Below are positions 47,265-64,000 of a stretch of DNA of 64,000 bases, piece after piece (positions within the stretch are counted from its first letter, which is position 1; every line of letters starts with the position of its first letter). The notes under the pieces are model-generated. The model was not told where the DNA came from and made no database searches. It saw only the letters and a list, made by a program, of their open reading frames with translations. The stretch is taken from contig NC_053127.1 in assembly GCF_010015445.1 (NCBI RefSeq), forward strand, positions 30,628,215-30,692,214, in the 5' to 3' direction. This DNA comes from Perca fluviatilis. Lineage: Eukaryota; Chordata; Actinopteri; Perciformes; Percidae. The position numbers and the translations under genes were made by a program.

Positions 47265-47740
47265 AGATTAGATTCAACTTTATTGTCATTGTGCAGAGTA
47301 CTTATAAGAGCAGAATAAATATGGCTATGTAATATGAACAATGTATGAACAACATATACAGATATGTGCAATGTAGCAGCAATAACAATACAATAGTAGT
47401 ACAAATAATATAGATATATGCAGTGTGTTATTATAAGAAAAACTGAATAAATATGGATATTCAGTATGAACCATATAGACAGATATGGACCTCCTCCCTG
47501 TAGGCCGTCTCATCGTTGTTGCTGATGAGACCAATCACCGTAGTGTCGTCTGCAAACTTGACAATGGTGTTAGAGCCATGTACAAGTGTGCAGTCGTAGG
47601 TGAAGAGGCAGTAAAGGAGAGGGCTCAGCACACATCCCTGTGGTACGCCAGTGTTCAGGGTGATGGTTGAGGAGGTGTGATTATCTAACCTAACAGACTG
47701 AGGTCTGTTGGTTAGGAAGTCAATGAAATACTTTCATGAA
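47265..47740 (-). mobile_element. LINE relic: reverse transcriptase fragment with 3' tail
   Basis: The minus strand reads [40 protein letters not shown] and [20 protein letters not shown], the palm region of a CR1/Rex-like LINE with an intact FADD. It then passes quickly into a non-coding tail ending at 47,262 (complement of TTCAACTTTATTGTCATTGT), a terminus common among fish LINEs and SINEs. The thumb and C-terminal domains are missing, so the copy has an internal deletion as well as 5' truncation. It truncates the tandem array. Confidence 0.8.
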
Positions 47741-47744
47741 AAAT

Positions 47745-48880
47745 ACTTTCAAAGTTTTGATGTTTAAAAATACAGTGGAAAAGTCACGACATGCAACTGA
47801 CCACCTGTGTGGAACAAATCTCTTCACAGTGTCTCTCTCTTCCGTGTCATGTTGTAAACTCAGATGGATTTTGATTGGCTGACTGTGTTTCTATCATTCA
47901 TCAAATCTCTCTGAAAGTGATGCCAATGATATCGTTCATCACTGTCGTTTTTTAATAATAATAACAATATAATAATAATTGAAAAAAATATAATTTATTT
48001 GTAAAAACACAGAATTTTTCACAATTAAAATATAGTTTGTAGCTTGTGTAGTTGTAGTTTGTATTTTTTGGCTTATTAATGTTGAATGTATGATATAACT
48101 AATTTTCTCTATAATCTAATAATTTACAGTATTGAACTAGAATTTAATAGTTAAATCTATGAAATAAGATAAATATTTGTGAAATTTTGATACATTTGCG
48201 ATGGTATTTTTTCTTTTCACGATGAATATTTATATTCAGTCTTTTTTATATTTTTGTGTTTTTTTGAAACACAAGAATTAAAAAAAAAATTAAAACAACT
48301 AATTCAGTAAAATTACAATTTCTTTTACAGTGTGTCCAAACGTCCAGAAGGAAACAATTCCAAAATGTAGGAGCCATGAAAGGTGACTGAGCTCAAACAC
48401 CTTTGAATTAGAGATTGGTACAACCTAAAATCTCTGGCAAGAACTTAATGTGATGTGGGACCTTTTAGTAGACTGGCCAGACCACTGTACTGTTGTACAT
48501 TTCACATTCTGTCAAGTCAGTGACAAAAAGTAAAAAATACAGTGGACCTAAATAGTTTTCTTTAAACAGATTGAGGAAATAGTTTAAGGATACACCTTTC
48601 TCAAAGGTTGTGTGTGTCAGCATATAACTTTTAACTACACATCCCACAACAACACAGTGACTAACCTATATTGCAGAATAAAATACAATTTTACAATACT
48701 GATAACAACCTAGGAAGGCATGCCCATGTCATAGTCCGTAAATATGACGCGCATAAAAGATGAATAACATCCGGCCATAACTGTGTTAAAAGACAGTTCT
48801 TGATATTGGAAGCAGTAGTTATTTAATATGTTCTCTGACTATCTCTACAGGACATTTGTCACACAATGTCAAACTGAAAC
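47745..48880. other. No recognisable gene
   Basis: Very AT-rich (47,940-48,330 especially). It lies downstream of the TMPRSS2 polyadenylation site. Confidence 0.45.
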
Positions 48881-48903
48881 AAAGTTCTTTGTGCAAAATG
48901 TGT

Positions 48904-48909
48904 TTTATT
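48904..48909 (-). terminator. Likely polyadenylation signal of TMPRSS2
   Basis: AATAAA on the minus strand, about 240 bp after the stop codon, in the expected orientation. Cleavage would fall near 48,885. Other A-rich hexamers nearby cannot be excluded. Confidence 0.5.
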
Positions 48910-49146
48910 ACAACAAATAAATAGCTTGATTTTGGTCAAATACAAACATTCAATCTGTATTAATAACAAGAATATAAAAAAAATGAAATCATACATCAGT
49001 TTAAATTTGTACAATCTTTTTGTTTTTTATATCCTCCCCATGATTACGTTTCCTCAGAGCTTCAGATTCAAAGTGCAAAGTGTGTCATAAAGTAAGTACT
49101 GCTGATTAAAGACAGAGGTTTGAGTTAAGGTTTACTGAGAACTCTG

Positions 49147-55459
<6,313 letters not shown>

Positions 55460-55469
55460 TCTTCCATGT

Positions 55470-56985
55470 AATCAACAGCCATGACCACACCTTTTCCACT
55501 GTGTGCACAAGCCAGCCGGTTGTGCGTCACTTAATTTTTTACAACACTTTAAAAATGACACGGACAAGCAGTATGCATTGATGAATGCCAGCACTCATGA
55601 CCTTCTGTCCACAGCCAGGCTTTGAGATAACGGGAATGAAGTGAAAATAATGTGTTCATTTAAAGTGTTCATTTAGCAGTGCCGTTCGATTGATGTGTGA
55701 CAGGAAAACCTAAATAAGGAATATACGGTAATTCAGCAGTGTGATATACTGTGACATATACTGTGATTTACATCCATCATGGTCCTGTGTATCTTATTGT
55801 ATGGGTTTATGGTAACTGTGAACCCAGAATTACAGCCCCCTGTCAAAACCAGCCTATATCTCTCTCTCTCTCTCTCTCTCTCTAAATTCACAAAAACAGT
55901 TTATGCCATCGGAAATATTTGTTGGCCTCGTGACAACATCTGTACAAGTGTGGTGTTTTAAAATTGCATTTCGCTGCACGAAACCTTGCAGACTTGCTCT
56001 TCAAATTACATCCAATAACAAAACTTGTTTAGAATGTGGTTGCTAACATAAAATCTGCTCTAACTACAACTTCAGATATAATACTAAAAACACAGAAATT
56101 CACATGTTCCATAGGTCCCACAATCAAATGGCAATTTCTTGAAAAAGTGGAAATAGAAAACAAGCAATGTAACATGTTAGGCAATGCTTTCCAGCAACCT
56201 AAGCTGTCACTCCTGTTATAATCACAGTGTGACTGAGGGGGAACGAGAGGAGTCAACAGGTGATAAGCGGTCACTTTTTTTGACATACCATACCAGCCGT
56301 CATTCAGATAGGGCCTTAAAAAACAAACTAAGATTTAAGTCAAGTGAAAAGGCATAAAATACTTGGTTCTGACATTGCGCATATCTTCCGTCCATCTTAC
56401 AAAAACGTCTGGTGTGTTTTTAATCAGTAACTGATCCAAACAAATGGGTGAGTAAGGTTAAACATACAGATGCCTTAAGGACTTTCAGACCCTGTTAATA
56501 TTTATCTCAAACTATGAGTGTGGCAGGAACTGACAGGAACAGGCAGGAATGAAAGACAAATTATTGAGACTAAAAAACATAATGTCTTATTGAGTGACAT
56601 CAGCTTTGTACACTGTTTTACATAATGCATTTAAAGTGCATAAGGGGGGGATGGATATCTACCGGTATGCATTGTTTGGATAAATATACAACACTGACAC
56701 ACTTCTGCATCATTTAATTGATCTAAAATGAGTTAGAAACTCAAAAGACCCTGGCAGGCAAAGTACCAATTGAGAATTAGAGCGAGACTACATTTTGCAC
56801 ATAAGACAAATCAGACTCAGCTGTGCAAAATGGTCAAATGTAGGTAACCCGTCCCAAACTGAATATAAAGAAGCCACAAGCACAAATAGTAAAAGTATAC
56901 TCTAAGGGTCTCACTGGATCTCCCATCACTTCAGTATGCAATAATATGGTCCTGCTTGGGCCCAGCTGGCTAATTTAAAGCAATT
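55470..56985. other. TMPRSS2 upstream region; no gene
   Basis: This is the space between the TMPRSS2 start and the next repeat. A CT microsatellite lies at 55,859-55,883. No TATA box, CpG island or second gene is evident. Non-coding 5' exons of TMPRSS2 may lie here but cannot be identified from sequence alone. Confidence 0.4.
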
Positions 56986-57101
56986 AAGGCAGGGGTCTTC
57001 AATGATTTTTTTTAGACCGAGGACCCCTTAGCTGTAAGAGAGACAGAGCAGGGACCCCCTACTACATAATTTAAAACTTTTTGTTGCATATTACACTGGG
57101 C

Positions 57102-57480
57102 CTAAAATAACGTGTAGGGCGGCCTAAAGCCTTTACACATCAAGATCAGGATCAAGATCAAGTCAACTTTCTTATCCCCAAATGGGGCAATTCTTTCTAT
57201 AGCCAGCAGAGAACAAAAGACAGCATTCCATACACAACATAACATACATTCATATTCCATACTCAAATAGGTATTAATGAGACCAATGCCAACAGGTACA
57301 AATGAGCTCTTCCATCTCTTGGTGTTACACCTGGGTACCAGGTACCTGAGACCCGATGGCAGCAGCCTGAATTCACAGGACAAGGGGTGACTCGGGTCAG
57401 CAAGGATGGCTTTTGCCTTCCTTGTGACTCTGACCCTGTATAAAAGGGATAGCTCTACAAAGTGAATCCTGCAATTTTGC
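57102..57480 (-). mobile_element. LINE relic: C-terminal fragment (minus)
   Basis: The minus frame reads EFRLLPSGLRYLVPRCNTKR and WKSSFVPVGIGLINTYLSME. The LLPSGxR…SFxPxxIxLIN pattern is the C-terminus of L2/Rex1-like LINE ORF2, followed by a 3' UTR toward 57,110. It is a short truncated copy. Confidence 0.7.
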
Positions 57481-57781
57481 CACAGCTCTTAATGATGCTG
57501 TTTAGTCGATTAGTTTTTTCAAATTAAGGGACCTAAACCAGCAGATAAGAGAGAAAGTTAAAAACAGACTCAATAAAACAAAAATAAAACATTTTCATAA
57601 AAGATGTATCACCATTAAAACGTCTCAACTTCCGAAAAAAATACATTACCTTAAAAATGGTGCATACAATAGTAAGCTATTTAAAATAATGATTGACATA
57701 TTTATAAATCATGTTTTAATGTTAAACATACATGAAGCACAGTGAATCCTTAAGCTTAACTGCATCTGTGATCACAGCACA

Positions 57782-58290
57782 ATGTTTCACATACTGTTAT
57801 TCAGGAACATGAATGTTGAGACAGTAGATGAATATAAATATTTAGGAACCATCATTGACAGCAAATTATCATTTGAGAGCAACACAGATGCTGCCTTTAA
57901 AAAGGCCCAACAGAGACTTTTCTTCTTGAGGAAGATGAAATCATTCAGCGTGTGCAGGACTCTGATGACTTTGTTCTACTGAATCGGTCTTGACATTTTG
58001 TATTGTGGTGTGGTACAGTGGTCTTTCAATGACCAACAAGGGTAAGCTAACAAAGCTGGTAAACGTAGCATCTAAGGTGGTTGGGGTACAGCTACCACAG
58101 CTGCAACACATATGGGTCAGGGGTAAGGCTAACCACATTTTAAACTGCCCCGATCACCCACTATTTGCGGAGTTTAATCTGCTCCCCTCGGGTCGCCGTT
58201 TTAGGCTACCTATGTTAAGAACTAGACGTGTCAGGGACTCTTTTATTCCTGTGGCTATTAGGAACCTGAATTCACTTGATTGACATCTCT
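57782..58290 (+). mobile_element. LINE relic: thumb to C-terminus (plus)
   Basis: The first frame gives VETVDEYKYLGTIIDSKLSF and KKAQQRLFFLRKMKSFSVC. After a frame change near 57,980 the second gives CIVVWYSGLSMTNKGKLTKL and FNLLPSGRRFRLPMLRTRRV, then SFIPVAIRNLNSLD. These are the YKYLG…RLxFLRKL thumb and the C-terminal region of an L2/Rex1-like LINE. The polymerase palm is absent. It lies back-to-back with the fragment at 57,102. Confidence 0.8.
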
Positions 58291-58689
58291 TGAAAATGTT
58301 ATACAGTATGTGATTATTTATTTTTATTTTCTGTCCATGTTCATTATGACAGATTTACCTGTGTACTGTCCAATTGGATTCTACCATTGGTTTTGGGGGA
58401 AGGAGTGTCTCCATTGATGTGTTGATGTGTTTACAATGTTGTTGGCATCTGGTGGTGCTTTTTCTGTGCATGTGTTTTAGACATCCTGCTGCACACTAAA
58501 TTGCCTTATCTAAATCACAAACAGGCCAATATCTTTGCTAAAAAAATGTTGGACTCATTTTTATTTTACAACTTTAAAAAATAAACATTTTTGAAATGAT
58601 TAAGCAATAACTTGGTGCCCCCTGCAGTAACTCAGAGGACCCCCTTAAGGGTCCTGACCCCCTGTTGAAGATCTCTGTATTAAGGTAAA

Positions 58690-59198
58690 AATAGATTTAC
58701 CTAAAGAATTACAGAATGCTTTTGGTATTTATTTTCATTATCTTAAAAGATAAGTTCATCCAAATCACACGCACATATTTTTTCCCTTACCTATAGTAGT
58801 GACTGCTCACTTTTTGCACAGTTCAGATTTATGTGTCCACATTTGATGAATTCAATCCTGAAACTGCATTGTTTCTAGTAAGAAATGGCATTTTGAACAC
58901 CGCAAACTAATCCGTCGTTCACTTCCATTGTATTGAGTTAACAGCAGAAATGCATTTTAAAGACATCTCAAACCCTCAGCTGGTAAAACCTTAACTAAAT
59001 CCTTCAACCACATAATACTAGTTATTAAGATAAAGCAGCAACAAATGTACATAAAACCTGCTGTGTGAAGGAAATATGAACACCGCTACATTCAGCTCCG
59101 ACTTGTTGTCTTCTGCGACACGGACAGTGCACCTAACATTACAGGGAAAACTGCAGCATCTAGTGGCCAGCTAGAAAATGTCAGTACTGACTCTTTAT
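58690..59198. other. No recognisable gene or repeat
   Basis: AT-rich intergenic DNA between a hAT element and dispersed repeat copy 3. Confidence 0.5.
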
Positions 59199-59209
59199 TA
59201 CTTTAAAAT

Positions 59210-59670
59210 TAGTCTCGCTTTGCCAGACTTTCCTCCAGAGCACTGCAAAGAAGGGTCTCTAGTCCATGCAGCATTCCAGGATGGGAGAGAAACGTGCTCT
59301 GGTTTATTGGCATTTCTTTAAACCAATCACAATCATCTTGGGTGGTGCTAAGTAACGGACAGAGCCACGGTGGCGCTGCAAAATAGCCTCAGGAAGGAAC
59401 TTGTTTTGGTGGAACACGTGTGCATTCAAAGGTTGTTTTAGTCGTGCAACAGAAAACTCCGATTGGACAGATAGTCTAGCTAGCTGTCTGGATTTACCCT
59501 GCAGAGATCTGAGGAGCAGTTAACCATAGTCCTCACAAATCCACCGGAGTTTATAACGCCAACACAAAGAAAGACGAAGGTAACGGACATCTGGACGAAA
59601 AGGGCGACATCTGGTGGAATTTCCAGCGGCAATGGAGCAATCCCAGAAGTGAAACGTTGTGGATATGGAC
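59210..59670 (-). repeat. Dispersed repeat, copy 3, most complete (461 bp)
   Basis: TACTTTAAAAT flanks it exactly at 59199-59209 and 59671-59681, an 11-bp target duplication. Plus-strand ends are TAGTCTCGCTTTGCCAGAC and GTGGATATGGAC. It shares GAGATCTGAGGAGCAGTTAACC and the CACCGGAGTTTATAACGCC block with the copies at 4254 and 32488. An 11-bp duplication fits a retroposed element better than hAT or Tc1, but no RNA-polymerase III promoter was recognised. Confidence 0.85.
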
Positions 59671-59693
59671 TACTTTAAAATAACCTTTTGGAG

Positions 59694-60100
59694 CAGTGGT
59701 TCCCAAACGTTTATGGTCTGAGGTGCCCCCAGAGCCCTGTAAAATTAACTTGTGAAACCCTTCATTAATTCCCAATGTATGTTCAAGACTATTAATCATA
59801 TAAAAGTAGATAGTTATTAGTTATTTTTTATACTTTGAGCTGTTATTTTAACCATTTCTCTATTACTTTAAGCTAATCTTTTGAACTGTCCATTCATTAC
59901 TTTTAGCTAAACCTCTGTGCTCACTTTTTAACTCGTTTTTACCCACTAACATAGCCGTTACAGTTGACTTAATGTTGATATATTCTTTTAATCAAATCAT
60001 GTTTTCAAATATATAAGTTGCTCAACAATCTTTCCAAGTACCCACTGGCAACTGCAGAAATACCTCCAGGGGTACAAGTAGCCCTGGTTGGGAATCACTG
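59694..60100. mobile_element. hAT MITE, 407 bp
   Basis: The ends read CAGTGGTTCCCAAACGTTT and, inverted, CAGTGATTCCCAACCAGGG. The flanking octamers TTTTGGAG (59686-59693) and TGTTAGAG (60101-60108) match at 6 of 8 positions. CAGTGGTTCCCAA is a widespread hAT terminus in vertebrates. No coding sequence. Confidence 0.85.
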
Positions 60101-60471
60101 TGTTAGAGCATACAACTTAAAATATTAAAACCAAAGCAATGCACCTGTTGTGAAACTTCCAACTATTGAGGCCAAATCTTTAGTCACACAAAACCAGAGA
60201 CACAACAGCAGTTTTATAAAAATCTATTTAACCATTTTAATTCAGATTTAAATATTAATATATCATTTTTTGCACAATAGGTTTCATAAAACAAATGAGT
60301 CATGATGTCATGTCACCCTACATTACTGTTCAGTAAGGCCACAGTTGTAACAGAAGCATTCTTCACAGTAAAAGGAAGTTTACAGATGCCTTAATCATTT
60401 AGTATCAACAGGTAGTGAACACTTTGAAATAAAGAGTGTACCAGGGAGAGAGAGGTTCCCCATCAAGTTTC

Positions 60472-63400
60472 CTACAATTTCTGAATCACAATGGATGAAG
60501 CTCCACCACCTCCGTTGCAGATGCCTGCCAGCCCGTACTGGCCTGACTTCAGGCTGTGGACCATGTGGCCCACAATTCTGGCCCCAGACATCCTGACAGG
60601 AGACATAAAGAATAAGTTGTAATCCATAACATTTTCTGTGTATACATTGCTATTTTGAAATTGGTAAGTGAAAGGTTTGTTGTTGTAGCCAGCCATGGCC
60701 AACTAATGCTAAACTGGGCTGGCCCTATGCAAACATACAGCCAGTAGAGTTCATTCATGATCTGTGTAAAGTACAAAAGATATGTTGTTGCTTCAAGGAA
60801 ATACAAACAGAAAATGCTTGATTAGTAATGCAAAACCAAGAAACTAAAAAAGGTTAAAAACAAGTGATGCAGCAGTCAAATATCTGCTAACCTTGTCAAT
60901 TTCTTGTAAGTGACATGATATCCATAGTGTTCTGGGCTAGGTTTGAATATGGGTCTGAAATGTAAATATTCTTATTGGAACAAAATACTTTTTGGGATAG
61001 GATTTGCCTAAGCGGCTTTGCCAGTTAGTCGATTCTTTGGTCTTCTATGCTTGATTAGATAAAAAAATTGGCAAAGTAAAAATCTATTTCCACATCACAG
61101 AGGAAAGGAAGAGGTGAGGGATAAACAGATTGAATATGTTTGGAAAACAGGACACACCTCGTTCCTCATCTCAGCTCATTTCATCCTGGTAAAAGCTAAG
61201 TGGTAGTACAGTTCTTTTCTCTTCATTCCAGGTGTAAGAATGCTAATGAATAACTGTTTACCCGTTAACCGACAATAAGGATTTTGACCAATAAATACTA
61301 CCATTTAAAAACATTATTAAAAACAAAAAATTAAAAAGGTTTTTGCATTTCAAAATAAAAATAGGTTATACAATCTATTTCTTAACTGCTAGTTAATGTT
61401 TTTTTCTTTGCAGTAGCAAGTTGCGTTTTAAGTTATTTCTTTCTGCCATGTTTGCAGCTCTCTGCTGGAAGGCTCAGTAAGTGAAAGTTGACAGACTGCT
61501 AACTCGCAGGTTGATGTGGTGGATGACAGAGTGTGACATATGTTTTGTTCCCAGTGCATGTGGTTCCAGGAAAGTGGCTGCATGTGTCCACAACAATGCA
61601 TGAAACGTGGTAGCTGCGCGACCAGTACAAATCCGCAACTGTTCGCAGATGCGGAAAGTCAGTCCCTCCAGAAAAACGCGATTATGCGATCGCATAATTC
61701 AAAGCATAATCAGCCAAAGTCTGCATATTCATGCAGGGGCCGCATTTTTTCAAATATGCCGCACTTTCGCCGCATAAATTGCCGATTTCTGCGCAAAATA
61801 TGCACTGCTTGCATGATTTCATAATCCCCGCATTTTCGTTGCAAAAAAAGTCACATATATCTTAGCAGAAAGTTTAAAAAATTTTGCGTTTACACAAGAG
61901 CAGCCAATTTCCCCTCTTGCCATGGGAACGTTATGAAGTGACATAATTATGCGACGTGAACATCATCGAAAAGCTATACTGTCTATAGGTGTTGGAAGTT
62001 GAATTTGACATGTACTTTGAGTCTCTTAAGTTGGTATCCAATAAGAAAGCTATCTTAATATCTGATGTCTACTCAAATCTCTTTGTTTAAGTGCTCCTGC
62101 TGTCTATATTATTAACAATTTTTGAAAGTCTGTCTCTTTTGTATCTTTTATTTCCCTCTGTTTAGACTATTACTTTTATTTTTACTTTAATATTATATTA
62201 TTTGTATATATTTTTGTATCTTATTTGTTTACTTATTGCAATGACTGAATATCTGTAAACTATTTTTGGAAATTAAGTTAAAAAAAATTTTTTTAAAAGT
62301 TCCCGCAATTTCATCGCATAAAATTGCATAAATATCCCGCATATTCCATCGCATTTTTTAAGAAAACGTGCCGCATAATCAAGGATTTTTGCCCGCAACA
62401 ATCACAAAAAACTCTGGAAAAAAAAAAAAAACTGGAAAGTATTACTGAACTGGGACTCAGTTGCCTGCTTGCCGGTTAATGATCAGTTAACGAGGGTCGG
62501 CTACCGGTCAGAAAAAGAGAAACAAACTCTATCCAGGTCACATCCCAGATCTCTTCCAAAGCAATGACCAGCCAGTCTGTCGGAGTCCCTCTCAGCTGCT
62601 TACCCGATGGGGTGTCCCAGTGACACAGCTCCCCCGTTGACGTTGACTTTTACAGGGTCGATGTCCAACATCTTGATGTTGGCCAGCACGACCACGCTGA
62701 AGGCCTCGTTGATCTCCCACATGGTGATGTCCTCCTTCTTCAGCCCTGCTGCAGCCAGGACCTGACAGACACAGACAAGTGTTAGGATGTTCTAACAGAA
62801 GTTGAGTGTGGTTCAGGTTCGAGCTCATATTTTGTCATTTTTGTAAATTATTTTGGACTTAAAAATTAAAATGTATAGTAAGTATATAGTATCGTATAAC
62901 ATTAATTAAACTTGGATTAAAAAAAAAAAAATGTTGTGCATGTTTAACTACAATACACACATATACAAAAATAATAAAATAAATGAGGAAAAAACACAAT
63001 CAATATATAAACACTTCCAAGATCACTGCCTTGCCATATTTTCTGGGATGACCAAAATAGTATTATAATAATAAAATTAATAACAATAACAACAACAACA
63101 ACAACAACAACAACCAACCATGAAAACAGCTTAAAAAAGTGCCTAATTGCCTAAATGTCCCAAGCTGATCCTAAGGATCATATCAGGGCGATACGGGCCT
63201 TTTATAATGGATCGGTAAAATAAAGTTGATCAAAATCTGCATGAGTGTGACAAAGGTAACACTTATGAATCTGCTATCTAACCTTTTCTCTTTCTTATTA
63301 GCAAATATCAGTTCACAAAACATTCAGGCAGCAGCTTCTCAGTTTTAGCCCACGCTGACTGGCGCTTTGACTGGTTAAAATGACAAACGTCACTGGTTAA

Positions 63401-63946
63401 TTCCGTGTGTAGGTTACTGGCAGGACAACATTTGGCTGCTTGTTTATGTGCCCTCTGGGACCCGTATCTGCACTCTCCCAGATCTGTACTCAGGATTGTT
63501 ATGAGGTAAAAGAAACATCACTCTGTAAAAACACGTAGAACCGCGTGATACATCTTCTCTCGAGCAGATTGCACCATGTCAGTTTTTAAAGTTGCATTCT
63601 CCCAGTTAAACTTTGAATCAATAATCAAGATAGTTTACTTGAATCAATAGTTTAATCTTATCAACTTGTGTACAATAATGCAATTTAGAATCAGGCCATT
63701 TAGTTTTTGAATCACGCAGCTTATGAAAAATAGAATGATCTATTTCAATGAATTGTGCCAGATACATATTTAGGTAGACATAAGTATTGGATCAGACTGA
63801 GTATAACCAGGTTCTAGTTATATTTAAGGACTCAGATCAGGCTAAAAAACAGCAACCTACTAATCACATGGCCACACTCACCTTTGGTACAGCAAATGCA
63901 GGAGCAATGGGAAAATCAATGGGTGCAACAGCAGCATCAGCAAAAG
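60472..63946 (-). CDS. acat1: ACAT1, mitochondrial acetyl-CoA acetyltransferase, last three exons (partial)
   Basis: Thiolase that interconverts two acetyl-CoA with acetoacetyl-CoA in mitochondria (ketone and isoleucine metabolism). Exons: 63946-63882 ([20 protein letters not shown]), 62761-62604 ([15 protein letters not shown] … [14 protein letters not shown]) and 60592-60472 ([20 protein letters not shown] … [16 protein letters not shown], stop TAG 60472-60474). Splice phases 0 and 2 join cleanly at PK/VL and HPIG/MSG. The GHPIG histidine and the ICNGGGG cysteine, equivalent to human His385 and Cys413, are both present. The nucleophilic cysteine and the targeting peptide lie in upstream exons beyond the right edge. 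FADAAV…IDFPIAP is characteristic of ACAT1 over cytosolic ACAT2. It follows the same strand as TMPRSS2, about 5 kb away. Confidence 0.94.
61657..62425. mobile_element. hAT-like MITE in an ACAT1 intron, right end damaged
   Basis: The left end reads CAGTCCCTCCAGAAAAACGC followed by GCGATTATGCGATCGCATAA. The right part carries inverted GCATAA-rich blocks and finishes AAACTCTGG before an A-run (62,418-62,432), where CTCTGGAGGGACTG would be expected. No transposase. It lies in the last ACAT1 intron. Confidence 0.7.
63065..63116. repeat. (AAC)n microsatellite in an ACAT1 intron
   Basis: AAC units, pure from about 63,085 to 63,111, preceded by AATAA-rich sequence. Confidence 0.9.
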
Positions 63947-64000
63947 CTATGGAAATAAATATAACATATCAATCCAGCAATTTAACCAAAACTATAACAA

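Larger units (their letters stand above)
38517..47265 (+). repeat. ~175-bp tandem array interrupted by transposons
   Basis: The unit runs AATGAGTCTGGCTAAACAGG, then CAGCCTGAAAAAGAGTTAAA, ATATAGC, TTGGACATTTTCAAAGCC, CTACATCAGAATG, CGATATTACCCGAGTGACAG and TCTGGGGGTGGTGTACTATCACCCTGAGGTGA. Units occur at about 38,517-38,691, 38,692-38,880, 46,813-46,997 (with its end at 44,360-44,409), 46,998-47,171 and 47,172-47,265. A second motif with TGATAGATATTCACTACCTG and GCTACCCTACTTTTAA lies between insertions at 38,930-38,985, 42,725-42,840 and 44,290-44,360. The array is split by an L2 LINE, a Tx1/L1 LINE and a hAT element, and truncated by another LINE. No coding function is seen. Confidence 0.85.
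56990..58677. mobile_element. hAT element, 1.7 kb, containing LINE relics
   Basis: The left end reads CAGGGGTCTTCAATGA and continues to GAGGACCCC. The inverted right end reads CAGAGATCTTCAACAGGGGG and continues to GGGTCCTC. The flanking octamers are AATTAAGG (56982-56989) and TATTAAGG (58678-58685), 7 of 8 identical. No hAT transposase is seen; the interior is filled by two LINE pieces. Confidence 0.82.

Overview
This window is vertebrate nuclear DNA, almost certainly from a teleost fish, probably a percomorph. It is AT-rich and intron-rich. The transposon families are typical of fish: Rex3/RTE, L2-type and Tx1/L1-type LINEs, Tc1, hAT, Harbinger, piggyBac and CACTA-like ends. No prokaryotic, phage or retroviral gene set was seen, and no tRNA, rRNA or CRISPR array was recognised. 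Only two genes look like functional host genes, both on the minus strand in the right third.

Region by region. 1-1,800: a decayed hAT transposon with an N-terminal transposase relic, followed by the 3' tail of an L2-type LINE. 1,800-11,200: mostly unrecognised sequence holding a LINE endonuclease relic, a 236-bp palindromic MITE, an interstitial telomere-like tract and simple repeats. 11,248-12,085: an internally deleted Rex3 (RTE) element. 12,660-21,600: AT-rich DNA bounded by CACTG/CAGTG termini, containing tandem hairpins, Tc1-like relics, LINE relics and long A/T tracts. 23,430-24,400: a hAT MITE with a perfect 8-bp target duplication. 24,640-26,190: a LINE endonuclease relic split by a 901-bp piggyBac-type long-inverted-repeat element. 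29,550-31,900: a Tc1 end, a LINE reverse-transcriptase relic, a short tandem array and a GC-rich piggyBac transposase fragment. 32,490-34,495: a dispersed repeat abutting two nested Harbinger-like elements. 34,762-36,500: a hAT element with perfect 8-bp target duplications. 38,517-47,740: a ~175-bp tandem array broken by an L2 LINE, a Tx1/L1 LINE, a 2.4-kb hAT transposon and another LINE.

48,885-55,500: a complete type II transmembrane serine protease gene, best matched to TMPRSS2. I resolved 14 coding exons, all with compatible splice phases, giving 523 codons. 56,990-60,100: a hAT element carrying two LINE relics, a dispersed repeat with 11-bp target duplications and a 407-bp hAT MITE. 60,472 to the right edge: the last three exons of ACAT1, mitochondrial acetyl-CoA acetyltransferase, whose 5' part lies beyond the window. 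About 5 kb separates the TMPRSS2 start from the ACAT1 stop. The two genes are not functionally linked in any obvious way.

I did not find a convincing undescribed biological system. The strongest observations are structural: insertions whose removal restores a reading frame or an empty site, a catalytic-core deletion in a hAT transposase that keeps its frame, catalytic-residue losses in several transposase or polymerase relics, and a hairpin whose loop is inverted between tandem copies.
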